Shown: in pieces, positions 10,488 through 35,100 of the stretch
Layout: each line of letters opens with the position of its first letter
How positions within the stretch are numbered: position 1 is the stretch's first letter
Program-made: the position numbers and the translations under genes
DNA from: Crambe crambe
Taxonomy: Eukaryota > Porifera > Demospongiae > Poecilosclerida > Crambeidae
Length of the DNA stretch: 64,000 nucleotides
NCBI GenBank assembly: GCA_963924555.1
Contig: OZ004587.1
Span: forward strand, 7,022,075-7,086,074
Direction: 5' to 3'
The notes under the pieces: generated by a model
Database searches by the model: none
Told to the model about the DNA's origin: nothing
What the model saw: the letters and a program-made list of their open reading frames with translations, nothing else

Positions 10488-10950
10488 CACTACATGTACA
10501 CAAGAACAAAACCGACCATTCCTTTACAGTTGCAAAATGAGTTCATCATATATAATACTAAATAATAAGATATACAATTTAAAAATTCTGGGGGGGCTTT
10601 AGCCCCCCAAGCCCCCCCCCCCCCCCCCCCCCCCCCCCCTTACCTACACCCTTGTCCTCACATAGGGAAATATTGTAAATGTACAATTTTGACTGGTGAA
10701 GAACAATGCTGTAGCAGTTAGAACCCAGAACTGATATATAGTTGAATGCACAAGACTATTATAATATAGAGCATGCAGTCTTTGAGTCCGACTGACTGAC
10801 ATTATGTAGAATATTAAAATTCTGATGTTGAAGTGCCAAACAGGTTATTGTCATTAATGTATAATACTGTTGCTATAGCTAATACAAGTCAACCAAAGAG
10901 AGAGAGAGAGAAAGGTTTTAATTAATTCTAATTTTGTCATGACTATTATA

Positions 10951-13900
10951 TCATTGCAAGTGCCTCTGAACGACAACACCTGATGTTTGTCGAGTCCTGC
11001 CACCTCTCTGAGCATACCCGTCTGTGCCACGCCCACTTCCCCTCGCAGAGTGGGACTCCCCGAACCCCCTACTCGTTACTCGGCCTCTGCAGCCTGTGAG
11101 ATTCGACGGCATGAAGTTTCGGGTGATTTGTGACGGTGCATTAGAAGAAGTAGGAAAAGAGACGCCTCTATTTGTCAGATTCTCAAGCATGTGACCAACT
11201 TGGTCCCTTTTTAGGGAACTAGGGAGACCATTCTGCATGTGTCCCGTGTTGTCAGAGCCTTGTGGTGCAGTCCCCTCAAATGCTTTTGCAGGGGGAGGAG
11301 GGAGGTGCGCCGTAGTAGGGTCATTGCTAGGACAGCAGGGAATTTCATCATCACTAGAAAGAAACAGAAAATACAAGAGTGATAAAAGATCGAAACTCCA
11401 ATAAATAACACTCCAAAAGAAGACAGACTTCTCAAGCTAGCTTACCCATTCACATTTTCTCTGTCATCATGAGTCTTGAACATGGTCATGGCTTCCAGGT
11501 TAAGGGCACACACTCCTCTCATGAAGGCCTTCTTCATGTTCTCCTCGTACAGGTCTCTCTCTCCCTTGAGACGACGGATCTCGTCTTGTGCCTCCTCCAG
11601 AAGATTGTGCATCTACAAGACATACATTATAATACTGTAAACCATGCACCCTAAATGACGCCCACCTTCAGTATAATTCTAAATAATGCCCATCATATAT
11701 CAATAAATAATGCCCACCATGATATCAATGATAATAACTGAGATCATAATAATTAATGATCATAAACTTACAGCTGCTAGCTTTTCCTCGTACTCCGCTG
11801 TCAGCTCCATACACACTTCTTCTGCTTTTTTCTGCATTGCATTTAATGTATTCACATTAGGTATGATGGTGGGACTTCCTTCTTTGTTATAATACAACAC
11901 ACAATCCTCCCTCCCTCCCTCCCTCACCTGACAAGCTGCTTCAGCTCTTTGCTTCCAGTCCATTTTAAGAATACCATGCCACGCACTCCACACATGACCT
12001 TTGACCTTACGATTGTAGTGCTGTTTGGCAAGGGATGAAGCGAAAGCTTCACGCTTCTCGTCGCAGTGACGCAACTTCCAGGAGCCAAATGTACGTTGCA
12101 ATTCCAACTTCTCTTTCTGAAATTGTCAATAAAGTACAGGATAGGTAGTCTGCGTGGCCAGACCCTTTACCAACCGCAGCATGGATCATCTGTGCTGCGG
12201 TTGGTAAAGGGTCTGGCCACACAAGACTACAGGATAGGATAGTTTACAGCCAGAATTATAATGGGACTTCTGATAAAGGACACTCTAAAAGCGACAATCT
12301 AAAAGTACCTTTGTATATACACTCTATATGCAAAAATAACTTCCAAAAGAGGACAACCTCTCTACAAAGGACAAAAGGATGGGTCCCAAGTGTGTCCATC
12401 ATTCTGAGGTTCTTCTATTATGAGGTGAACCAGAAACGATCTCTAAAATCCACTTCTCATCAATAGGCCAACAGATAGGACACTCAATATCTCAATATAA
12501 TATTATTTTAGGATGATGGATCAATAAGGACCATGACGTTCTACTATTAGGACACCCCATTATAGGACACATGCTCGATTTTATAGGACACATAATTATT
12601 ATAGAATGCTCCACTCTGGATGTCTGATGAAGTTTTGGCTCAGTGACCAGATCTCAGGACTCACCATTAAAAAAAAAGGCTTTATAGTCTTAGTCTGTTA
12701 GTGGACTATAGTTGTACCTGTTTCTGCATGGCCCTGGTGAGATTTGAAACGATGTGGTCCTTCCTTCCAATGGAGTTCTCGTAAGTGACTAAGAGCTCCT
12801 TGAACCTCTCCAGCTCCCCTTTCAACCGTGCTAGCTCATAGTCTTTCCTGCACAATCATATTAAAGGACAGGGAAGGGCTGGGTTAATCTAAAATGTTGC
12901 TGGGTAACGGGCTTCATCTGATGGACAGGGAGGAGAGGAAGAGAGTGGGAGGGAAAGGGAGGAGAGGCTGAGGGGAGAGTGGGGAGGAGTGGAGAGGGAA
13001 GGGGAGGAGGGGAGAGTGGAGAGGGAAGGGGAGGAGAAGAGGGAGAGTGGGGAGGGAAGGGGAGGAGGGGAGAGTGGAGAGGGAAGGGGGAGGAGGGGAG
13101 AGTAGGGAAGGAGAGGAGAGGGAATAGTAGGGAAGGGGAGAGGGGAAGGGTAGTCATTTTGTTGGAGTTTCGACAAATGGAGAGGGCCGAGGGGGGGGGG
13201 GGGGGAATCATTACGTGAGGATGGAGATAAATTGGGGGTCTATTTCTTTGACTTACTCTTCTCTCTCTTTGCGAAATTCCTCCTGTTGACGTTCCAAGAG
13301 CCGAATACGCGCCTGCTCAAATTCAGCCTATAACCAAAAGAAGGAAAGGAAAGTTAAATAGAAGGACACCCAATGAGGATACTAGGGGACTGTGGCACTG
13401 GAGGGTGGGACTAGCTTAGAAGTATTGATATATCGATTATTATGAGTCGATAACATATCACAGAGAAATGACTATACGAGGTTAAGAGACTGACTCGCAT
13501 GACTAACAATAATGTACACAAGAAAAGAGGCGGGGCATGATAAAGGGGTCCCAATAGTGTCCATTATTTGTAGGTCTCACTGTATCATGATGAGTGTCCC
13601 CCCATTTATGTTACCATGATGTTCCTCTTCAAGTCCAGACACCAGGTATCCAATCGGCCCTCCAGACGTGTCATCTCGGGGTCACCTACAACTCCCTGGA
13701 GATTTATGGAACTATCTTCCCCATCGTTCAAGTCCAGTCCAGCTGAATCATGTGGTCTAAGGTCATTTGACATCAGAGTCTGGTCACTTGGAGTGAAGGA
13801 CGTCATTCGTTGTTGTTGTTGTTGTTGTTGTTGTTGAAGTTGTTGTTGTATACTCATTGCTGTGAATGGTGGAGGCGGGTGAGAAAAGGTTGTGGTCTGT

Positions 13901-14805
13901 GCAGTTGCAGACTGATATGGATTGGTTGTCATGGGATACAATGTGTGAGGTGCTTGAGACGAAAGGACGGTTGGTGCAGGTTGGGAGGTTTGAGTCGTTA
14001 CTATGGGTTGGTATGGATTGGATGAGGGATATGAGAGGTGAGGAGCCTGAGAAGAGGGGATGGTTTGTGCAGGTCGTGAACCTCCGAGTATATTCACTGT
14101 GGAGGGATTAATCAAGATGCTATTAATAACAGACTTCCAAGTCAGGCTTTTCCAATAGTGTTCACAGCCACAAACAACACACATACCACACCCCCCTACA
14201 AGGAAAGACGCATAAACCCCTTTTCTATTGTAATTTCTAATAAGGGCTTCTAATAGGGGATCATCAAGTGATACATCTAGGGACTGGCACATTCTGCCAG
14301 CATAGTTTGGAAATAATAGGTCCATCAAAGCAGGAAGCATAATGCTGGCATAATAGGCTATCGAAAGTGAACTCTATGGTTGATCTTGTGTGACTTGTAG
14401 TGAAATAGCAAAATCTTTCAATACATATGACATCAGCTATGAGCTTAATTAAAAGCTGGAATTAAGCATAATGTGCCATCCCACAATATACCACACCCCC
14501 TTCCATGGATCCATGCAGGAAAGATATAACCACACCCCTTTTTATCACACACCTTCAGGGCCTGGGGGACGTGAAGGTGAACCGACTGTTTCCCGATGAT
14601 GAGACTGAGTCTCTCCCCCTCTATCTGCTTTCTTCAGTGCCACGGACGCCGTGGGTCTTGAAAAATTTATCACCGGAGCAACCACCGCGTAACGGAGCAA
14701 ATCCTCATACTCTTCCCTCAATTGAGTGGAGACCGAACTACCGCGACTTTCTTCGCTTAGGACTGGGGAGCGGCTGCTTAACGAGCTCGAAGAGTCTGAC
14801 GACAT
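10951..14805 (-). CDS. POC5: Centriolar protein POC5 homolog, eight exons
   Basis: Exons on the minus strand are 14805-14553, 14096-13615, 13327-13257, 12847-12718, 12116-11928, 11831-11772, 11612-11446 and 11353-10951. All junctions are GT-AG, all phases agree, and the total is 1755 bases, or 584 residues, close to vertebrate POC5. Recognisable landmarks are the N-terminal [14 protein letters not shown], a [19 protein letters not shown] coiled coil (about 269-312), SFI1-like tryptophan repeats with paired W motifs (about 320-365), and the conserved block [19 protein letters not shown] near 425-445. Residues around 185-200 are poly-Q. POC5 binds centrin in the lumen of the distal centriole and is needed for centriole elongation. 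Start is the ATG at 14805; the open frame continues upstream to a GTG but no further ATG. Introns carry repeats. The assignment rests on remembered POC5 motifs. Confidence 0.9.
12136..12238. mobile_element. Near-perfect hairpin MITE in POC5 intron, with flanking duplication
   Basis: Arms 12146-12181 and 12193-12229 are reverse complements of about 36 bases with one indel and one mismatch around an 11-base loop. The direct repeat ACAGGATAGG flanks the hairpin at 12136-12145 and 12229-12238, as expected for a target-site duplication. Confidence 0.75.
12940..13204. repeat. Purine-rich GGGGAA-type minisatellite in POC5 intron
   Basis: The + strand is almost pure purine (GGGAAGGGGAGGAGGGGAGAG variants) for about 200 bases, ending in a poly(G) run at about 13189-13204. 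Long open frames on both strands here are compositional artefacts. Confidence 0.85.
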
Positions 14806-15384
14806 CTTCTTGATCACAAAATCACAAAAGGCGTAAAAAAACCGCGAGATCCATCATCAATTTAAATTTAAATTTTTGAAACTGAGCGTGCGCAGAAAAG
14901 TGACCCCGCCCTCCCATGTTCCCATAATTGCGCGCGCGGCGGTTTTATTATGCATTATTATGAGTTTCGATGATTGTATTGTTAAAACAGATCCACTCAA
15001 ATGTATTTATTAATAGACGACACATACTTTACGAATACTCATATTTCATATCTCTTCTTTTTCTTATAACATTTCACTTTGAAGTAGTCTATCAAGTATT
15101 GAAGCATCTTCTTTATGAACGCATAAAACCTTCTCAATTTCATACAAAGTAGACCACACAAGGAGATATGGACTTCTTCATACACAACAACCATGGACTC
15201 TTATTTTGAAGTAGGAGGATTGATAAAGAGGGCGTAGAATAAGTGTCAACTTGAAGCTTTGTTTATACAATTGGCGTTTCACTAAATTGCGCATGCTCAG
15301 TGAGAATGTTAACCACGCCTACCACATTCAGCTTTATAAGTAGGAGAGACTTGAGTAAATAGTAGACATATCTTTATAGAAGAA
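14806..15384. promoter_or_regulatory. Divergent promoter between POC5 and the SRCR/FN3 receptor
   Basis: The start codons of the two divergent genes are 579 bases apart. On the POC5 side there is a GCGTGCGCAG motif at 14885-14894, a GC-box-like CCCCGCCCTCCC at 14904-14915 and a CpG-rich CGCGCGCGGCGG block near 14930-14942. On the receptor side there is an NRF1-like TGCGCATGCTCA at 15288-15299 and a TATA-like TTTATAAG at 15333-15340, 45 bases before the ATG. Confidence 0.5.
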
Positions 15385-28784
<13,400 letters not shown>

Positions 28785-29072
28785 CAGTTGTTCCACCCAC
28801 TTAACCAATTACTATAGCTATACATTATAAACACCAACAATCTTGCAACTGTTAATCAATTCACATAGCTAGGCATAACGCAACTCAATTTCCCCCACTC
28901 AGCTAGCTAGCCTTTTTTTTTTTCTTACTTGTGGAGAAACTCCAATCATATTGATTGTAATAGCTATTGTAATAACTATCAATTGCAAAAAACAACAACA
29001 ATAATAATAATAACAACAACGAAAACAACAATAACGTAGTGCTTTACAACTATGATAACTTTAATTTGATTC

Positions 29073-31298
29073 TTAAAAAATTTGGATTCTTCCATTACTA
29101 CTGTCACCGACATACACGAAACCATCCTTATCGACACATATCCCCCAGGGACCTTTCAAGTCACCCTCATTACTGCCCTCCTGTCCAAATGATGTCACGT
29201 ACTCCCCTTTAGTGGTGAACACTGATACATTGTTGTTCTTCAAATCTACTACATACAAGTGCTGACCAGCTACACACACACCAGTAGGACACTTCAACCT
29301 GTTCACACCTTTCTCATCAGAACTAAATGAATGCAGGGATTTACAATCACTATTGAAGACTTCAATACAAGGGTTTTCACCTGATATGCTTACATACAGA
29401 TTGCCATGTTCATCAAAACATGTTCGATTTCCTCCTGTGCTTTCTTTAGATTTTCGATATATCAGTTCTTTGTCGTAAACCTTTATATAATGACTGTTTC
29501 GTTCTAAAACCATAATTTCATCTTTGATGAGTGATACACTCAAACTTCCAGAGACTTCTTGCTCCATTTCTTGTTTCCTGACTTCTTCCATGGTCTTGTT
29601 GGATTTATAAATATTGTTGTTCTCATAATCAACGAAATAAATGTTATCTTCTTCATCAACTGCTACACTGAACGGCTTTTTAAATGCATGGTCTGATCCT
29701 TTGATGCTTCTCAGCCTCTTTCCATCCTTATCCAATGCCACCACACCACCAGTATATTCTGCCACAATTATCTCACCAATTGAGTTAACAGCAAGATCAG
29801 TCGGATATTTAAGACCAGAAATGACCTTGACAGGCTTGCCCAGCTTACTTGGATGAATGGAGACAAACACAGGGAAGGGACTACCAGCTACTTCCTGACC
29901 ATTCACAGTGACAGTTAGTTCATGACGTCCACGAGTGGTGGGTGTGTATGAAATCCGATATTCATTGTCTTCTCTTCGATCGATGTTACACTTAACAATG
30001 CTTCCATCCACAAGCGACTTCAAGTGGCAGTCGACAGCACACTCTCGTTTAGTGCGTTTTCCATTAGTCAGTTTAGGGGTTAGGAAGAGTTCACATTCCC
30101 TGCTAACTTCGGCACTTTTCACTCCTTCACCTCTCACAGTACACTTGGCAGGATCTATTGGAAGCTGAATTAGTTTTGCTTTAGCTTTACAAAACTGCTC
30201 CAAGTCTTGAAAACAGCTCATTTCTACCCCAATGTCCACTTCTTCCTCTGGCATAAAATTCTTCCCCACCTTGCAATGTTCTTTGATTTCTTTCTCTATA
30301 CGACTCTTGATTTCAACGTGCATGCACATAATGTCATCATTTCTTGAATGCTCCACACATTGTTCAGTGTATTCGATAACGCTCTGAACAACGGCACAAG
30401 AAGTGGACAAGCTCTTCTCCTGACCAGAAAGACACTCCAACTTCTTTGTTACTTTCAGTGCAGCTTCTTTCAATAGCTCTTGCCTGCGGCTTTCAATGAT
30501 CTTTTGAAGTTTATTGAATGAGCTATTGATATCATTAGCCACAGAAGCTCCCTGAGCTTCCAAGTCGTTCTTGCTGATTTTAACCTCTTCAACAGCATGC
30601 GACAGATTTACCTTCACGTCTTTTAGAGGTTCCAGGTGCTCAATCAGATTCTTCTTGATCTCAACTGCATATTTCTTGACAAACTCATATTTGTGACTGG
30701 CATGGTCGATGACCGTACAGTCACGACAGATGAGAGTGTTACAGTCAAAGCAAAAAATCTTCATAGCTTCATCATGCTCTTTACACATCTTAACAGGCTC
30801 TTCTCCAATAATTATCTCCTTAGCTCCTTCTTTAAGCTTATCAAGAGGCGTTACAGTATGCCCTGCGAATATTTTCATCAATTTGTGTGACTCTACACAT
30901 CTGGGGCATATAAACTCAACACACTGTCGGCAGAAAGCTTCTGCTTTGTTTCGAGAACACATTTCACACTTGGCATCAACCTTACCATGAGCTCGTTCCA
31001 ACTTGGAGTGCAATTCTTTCATGCGATTGACAAAGAAAGCTGTTGGAAGCTCATCCAAATTACCTTGGGGAATGGTGATGTCTTTACAACATTCAGGGCA
31101 AGAGAATGGCTTTTCGATACCAGCCTTCTGGGTCAGCCTGTGGACACATTGCTTGCAGTAGTAATGGCAACATGGGAGAACCTTGGGCTCGGTGTAGTGT
31201 TCGTGACAGATGGCACACGTAATCTCTTTCTCAAGATCTTCCACGCTCTTCTCTACATCCAAGCGTTCAGCCATGGTTGGAATAGAGCTACTGGACAT
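29073..31298 (-). CDS. TRIM-NHL protein, array copy 1 (most divergent)
   Basis: An intronless 741-residue frame starting at the ATG at 31298 (a second in-frame ATG at 31274 aligns with the paralogs' start). C3HC4 RING at 28-70, two B-boxes (about 108-200), coiled coil about 205-355, a filamin/ABP280-type Ig domain (about 385-485, ending AGSPFPVFVSIHP) and NHL beta-propeller repeats to the C-terminus (GRIQIF). This is the class VII TRIM layout of TRIM2/TRIM3/TRIM71: the RING acts as a ubiquitin E3, and the NHL propeller binds RNA or protein targets. It is first on the left in an array of five same-strand copies and clearly older than the others; its NHL region differs most. It ends 288 bases from the receptor's stop codon, tail to tail. 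Confidence 0.93.
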   Translation of the reverse strand: MSSSSIPTMAERLDVEKSVEDLEKEITCAICHEHYTEPKVLPCCHYYCKQCVHRLTQKAGIEKPFSCPECCKDITIPQGNLDELPTAFFVNRMKELHSKLERAHGKVDAKCEMCSRNKAEAFCRQCVEFICPRCVESHKLMKIFAGHTVTPLDKLKEGAKEIIIGEEPVKMCKEHDEAMKIFCFDCNTLICRDCTVIDHASHKYEFVKKYAVEIKKNLIEHLEPLKDVKVNLSHAVEEVKISKNDLEAQGASVANDINSSFNKLQKIIESRRQELLKEAALKVTKKLECLSGQEKSLSTSCAVVQSVIEYTEQCVEHSRNDDIMCMHVEIKSRIEKEIKEHCKVGKNFMPEEEVDIGVEMSCFQDLEQFCKAKAKLIQLPIDPAKCTVRGEGVKSAEVSRECELFLTPKLTNGKRTKRECAVDCHLKSLVDGSIVKCNIDRREDNEYRISYTPTTRGRHELTVTVNGQEVAGSPFPVFVSIHPSKLGKPVKVISGLKYPTDLAVNSIGEIIVAEYTGGVVALDKDGKRLRSIKGSDHAFKKPFSVAVDEEDNIYFVDYENNNIYKSNKTMEEVRKQEMEQEVSGSLSVSLIKDEIMVLERNSHYIKVYDKELIYRKSKESTGGNRTCFDEHGNLYVSISGENPCIEVFNSDCKSLHSFSSDEKGVNRLKCPTGVCVAGQHLYVVDLKNNNVSVFTTKGEYVTSFGQEGSNEGDLKGPWGICVDKDGFVYVGDSSNGRIQIF

Positions 31299-31420
31299 GA
31301 GATGACATAAACATTACTAGATCTGCTCACTACGTCTGAGACCCACTTACTTTCCCTTTATGTTACAGCTAGCTTCAGTAATCAGTATAGGCTCTGCATG
31401 GGGTAGAATCATAAATATAA

Positions 31421-32459
31421 GAGATTTTACGGGATTGGAAACGGATCACGTGCTCTCGTTCGAACAACCGAGGCACGTTGACAGCTGAATGACAGCACTT
31501 TTGTCAAAGTTGCTGTTTTGACAAGATCCGTGAGGTAAGACTTATGCCAATGATACTATAATACACTAGGGCATAGATTTACTGTATGAAATAAATCTTA
31601 GCTCAGAATTTCAAGTTTATTCCTACAAATACTACTGTAGTGGTTAATGGGACTGTATTCCCTCTCACACTTGATGGAATCAATTGCTGTTGCCCATTTT
31701 CTGATCAAAAGGCATGTAAACTTTAGATACATGGAATAATAATGTTAGTTTTTGTATTAGCTGACATATATTGTCTCTAGCATTTGTTAAAACTGTGATC
31801 CCTCTCCCAAGAAATAGATTAACAATATTGCAACTGTATTAGTTATTTCAGGGAAAAGATAGAACAGTAAATGGAATTGGTGCATTTGTTTTCTATACAA
31901 TAGTCATCCTATGGAGATGGCAAGCTTACTATATTTCCCCCCTAATATCCATAGGGTCCACAGGACAGCTGACTGAGCCGAATTCTTGAGGTGTATGGTG
32001 TCAAAATCCAACAGCCAAAAGCTGCAATAATGCTGATGAGGGAGAACTGAGCAGAAACTGGCAGATAACTTCGGGGCAAAATTACCTAGCTATAATACAA
32101 TAATGAATCTATGTCTAATTTTATCATTTTGGCCTTTCTTTCAAATCAATCACATAAAATTAATGTATAATGAGTAATGATAGGTATAGTTATGATTACA
32201 AGGAAAAAGTTATGAATAATTAATAGCCTCTTTCCTCAGACTCTCCAACTTCAAACTCTCTGACTTTTCACTTCTTCAATACCTTCCCCTTAGCATACTT
32301 GTACTATTCTGTGAGCTGTAGGGGCAGAACATCACTTTAACTGCCTTGAAAAGAGATCTCCTTTCACAACCATTAATATAATTAATGCTGCATGCGCGTG
32401 CGCATCTATCAATCTGTCTGTGTGCAGTTCATTGGGCGTTTCCAATCCCGTAAAACCTC
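31421..32459. mobile_element. Possible ~1.04 kb element with 23-bp terminal inverted repeats
   Basis: A 23-base sequence at 31421-31443 with core TTTTACGGGATTGGAAACG recurs in reverse complement at 32437-32459 with one mismatch. The flanks outside both ends are also similar in direct orientation (GGTAGAATCATAAATATA versus GGTAGAACCATAGATATA). No transposase is visible inside. Confidence 0.4.
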
Positions 32460-32460
32460 A

Positions 32461-32517
32461 TGGTAGAACCATAGATATATGAGCCGTACCGTACGGCTCA
32501 TATATCTATGGTAGAAC
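32461..32517. repeat. Perfect 45-bp palindrome flanked by a direct repeat
   Basis: Arms 32468-32489 and 32491-32512 (22 bases each) are perfect reverse complements around one central C. The core is GAGCCGTAC/GTACGGCTC. TGGTAGAAC occurs at 32461-32469 and 32509-32517, like a target-site duplication. Confidence 0.85.
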
Positions 32518-32732
32518 TAGAACTAGAATTCAGTAATGAAGCCAGCCTCTTGAAATGGAGCACAGTTACGCATGCAACAAAGAGGAGTGAAGAAGGACCG
32601 AGTGAAGGACGGCTTCCCCGGTCTTTACGGCGCCAAGTTTGAATAAAAATAACGAGATCATAATCCATAATGAGCTAAGTGGTGTTGTGGTTGTTTCAAT
32701 CTGAGCCAGTTACATACTCGTAGTTCACTCGC

Positions 32733-32872
32733 CATTCTTATCTTCTGAATAAATGCTGGAATTCACCTAGCTACCTTTTACTACTGAGGAAATGAATATG
32801 ACACCGACATACAGTTTGCAATGTTCATCAGATGATGTGATTGAAATAACCTTTCGTCATCAGGTCTTCAGT
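32733..32872 (-). pseudogene. Decayed NHL fragment of a TRIM-NHL gene
   Basis: The minus strand matches the part of the intact genes that encodes NRVSSDGHGKLYVGA through GGEFLHSF (for example 35340-35465), but with indels and stops. The same relic recurs at about 52915-53045 in the duplicated block. Confidence 0.65.
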
Positions 32873-34051
32873 GCTGTAATAAGAAGGCAATAGCTAGCTA
32901 AAGCAGGGTTAGTTAGAACTATAATTATCAATGCACACTGAAATAAAGACTTAGCTAATTCGCTTGTGAACTTGAAGTTCATGCATGCTATAGCTATTGG
33001 AGGCTCCAATAACATAATATTGGAATGTATTAGCTATTAGTTACAATGGGAAGATCAGACAGTTTTATGTGCACAGAGTTGGGATTAGACATACATATTA
33101 TAGCTATTGGGATAATGGGCAGTCTCTTTAACACTAGAGAGCATTATAAATCAGGGAATAGATTTTACTCACAATTAATATGAGCCATTGATTTTTTTCT
33201 CAATTCTGCATTACATTATGTAAAGTGGACATTGCTTGAGTCTAGTAGCCACAAGTACATCTGTAACAGACATGAAGTAGCTAATGGTTTTCTTACAAAC
33301 AGAACTCTTCAATACGACAACAAAGCACCTTCAGTCCTTCACTTTGTAGTGTATTTTTGGTATGTCAAGACACTGAAAATATTAAATAGCTAGGTGTAGC
33401 TAATAAAATTAATGAGGCAAAACTTTTAAGAATAGTCTAATAGCTACTAGCTAATAGGGCAAAATAATTAATTGTCAAGGTCTACGTATAGGTACAGATT
33501 ATGCCAGCATAATTTTGGGGATAGCTAATCAGGACTTCCTGGAATCAAGCATAATGCCAGAATAATGGGGTAAGCTTATATTTTGAGCATAATGATGAAA
33601 ATAATTGGAGCTGCTGCAAGCCTGAAAACAAAGAATTCGCTATCTAGCTACTTCTGTTCATTGCCTGGTGGTTTCTTGTTATGCTGTGACAGTGCCTAGC
33701 TACCTACGTACCTTGGACCTGAATCCATGAGTGAATTTCTCACATTATTATTATTATTATGATATATTGACAACTAAATGCAGCTGTTAGTTTATGGCAA
33801 TGGCTACTAGTGACTGGGCAAGCATATTACTTATAGTAGTGGGAATAATTACATTGCAAGGGAATAATTTTGGAGCATTGTGGGATAGCATAGCTGGAGG
33901 AATCTTGAGCATAATCTACTTAAGCCTAGTCTGATTACAGTAGATTGCATAAATGACTGACCATTTTTTTTTTTAAGTTTTGTTTTGTTTTTGCTGTTTT
34001 AAGCAACTCAACAGGTAAACAAAAATTCAATAATAATTCCACAAGAAAGAT

Positions 34052-34190
34052 GGGAAGTTATAACAATCACAGACATACAAGAAACCATCATTATCAATGC
34101 AGATTCCCCTCAGTGGTGAATTATATGGATGTGTTGTTGTTGTTGCAGTAACATAAACATACTGACCAGCCACACATACACCACGTGGCT
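34052..34190 (-). pseudogene. Decayed C-terminal NHL fragment
   Basis: The minus strand encodes a degraded version of the last NHL repeats (CVAGQYVYVT, then GICIDNDGFLYVCDC) with an internal deletion and no intact reading frame upstream. It lies about 0.9 kb downstream of TRIM copy 2's stop. Confidence 0.75.
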
Positions 34191-35100
34191 CCTAACTCAT
34201 GCAGCTTATCCATAACTATTCGTAGCAGACATGCAGTAATGGTGTGCACTTCTAGAAAACTCGTTTTCTCATAAACAGAACCAGAACTCTTCTTTGGAAG
34301 ACTACAATTGTTAGCTATTATGCTCCAATTCAGTCCTTCTAATCATTCACATCCCTGCTCACATGAGGACCTGGACATAGCTATAATAATATTGACCATC
34401 ATGGCTATGCATTAATCTAGTTAAGTATAGCTAGTTATTGATAGACACCTTATAACAACTAATGAGAACTATGAACCTAGTATAACCTTGTTCCCAGGCT
34501 ACCATATTACCTTGATCAAAGAACCACCTTGAATAGCTATATATGAACCCTGCTGAACCTCAGACTCACCTTGACCATAAACCCTAGCTACCATATAATA
34601 TTATAGCAGAATCACTCAAATCCCTTGCAACAAAAACCACTGTAGCTACAGGTTAGCTACTAAAGGGGTAGCTATAGTGATGTGTTAAATGTAACTAGTT
34701 TAAATTGATTATGAAATCACCACAAAAACTTGATCTCTACTCTTGACCCCCTATCTGGAGGGTTCATAGAACACTAAGTGGGCACTCTTATCTATTGCGA
34801 TATTAAGCGGATGATCATGAGTTGTGACTAGTAAAGTAGCTACACGTAGTGTACTCACACCGGCAAGACTTAGTGATAGACAAGGCAAAATCTCATTTTG
34901 AGTTTAACTGACAAAAAATTAAGGAACAATGGTTTGAAATGACAATAGCTACAGGATGTGAAATAGACTAGCTGTATATAAAATAATGATACACTATACC
35001 GTACATTTAGCTCTTGTTTTTATTTGTTTGTTTGTTTTGTTTTTTGTTGTTGTTGTTGCTTTGTAACTACACACAATCACTCCACTAGAAAGATGGGATG

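Larger units (their letters stand above)
9275..10654. mobile_element. Probable non-autonomous DNA element with TIRs and G/C homopolymer ends
   Basis: CAAGGGTGTAGATAAG at 9275-9290 is the reverse complement of 10639-10654 with one mismatch. Inside the left TIR lies a poly(G) run (about 9305-9333), and inside the right TIR a poly(C) run (about 10612-10639), so the ends are inverted repeats of each other beyond the TIR. No transposase frame is present in the ~1.4 kb between. Smaller repeats are nested inside (see 9976-10119 and 10417-10487). Confidence 0.55.
31299..35100. other. Spacer between TRIM copies 1 and 2
   Basis: No intact gene. It contains a long-range inverted repeat (31421-31443 with 32437-32459), an NRF1-like block TGCATGCGCGTGCGCAT at 32389-32405, a perfect palindrome at 32468-32512 and two decayed NHL fragments (about 32733-32872 and 34052-34190). 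The rest is AT-rich. From 32670 rightwards the sequence is duplicated at 52793 onwards. Confidence 0.6.

Noticed and set aside
12861-13218. Overlapping Pro/Ser-rich and Gly/Glu-rich open frames on both strands
   Set aside because: Purely the translation of a purine-rich minisatellite inside a POC5 intron.
13810-14111. Poly-Leu/Cys frames on the + strand
   Set aside because: Antisense of the POC5 exon 2 poly-Q region.
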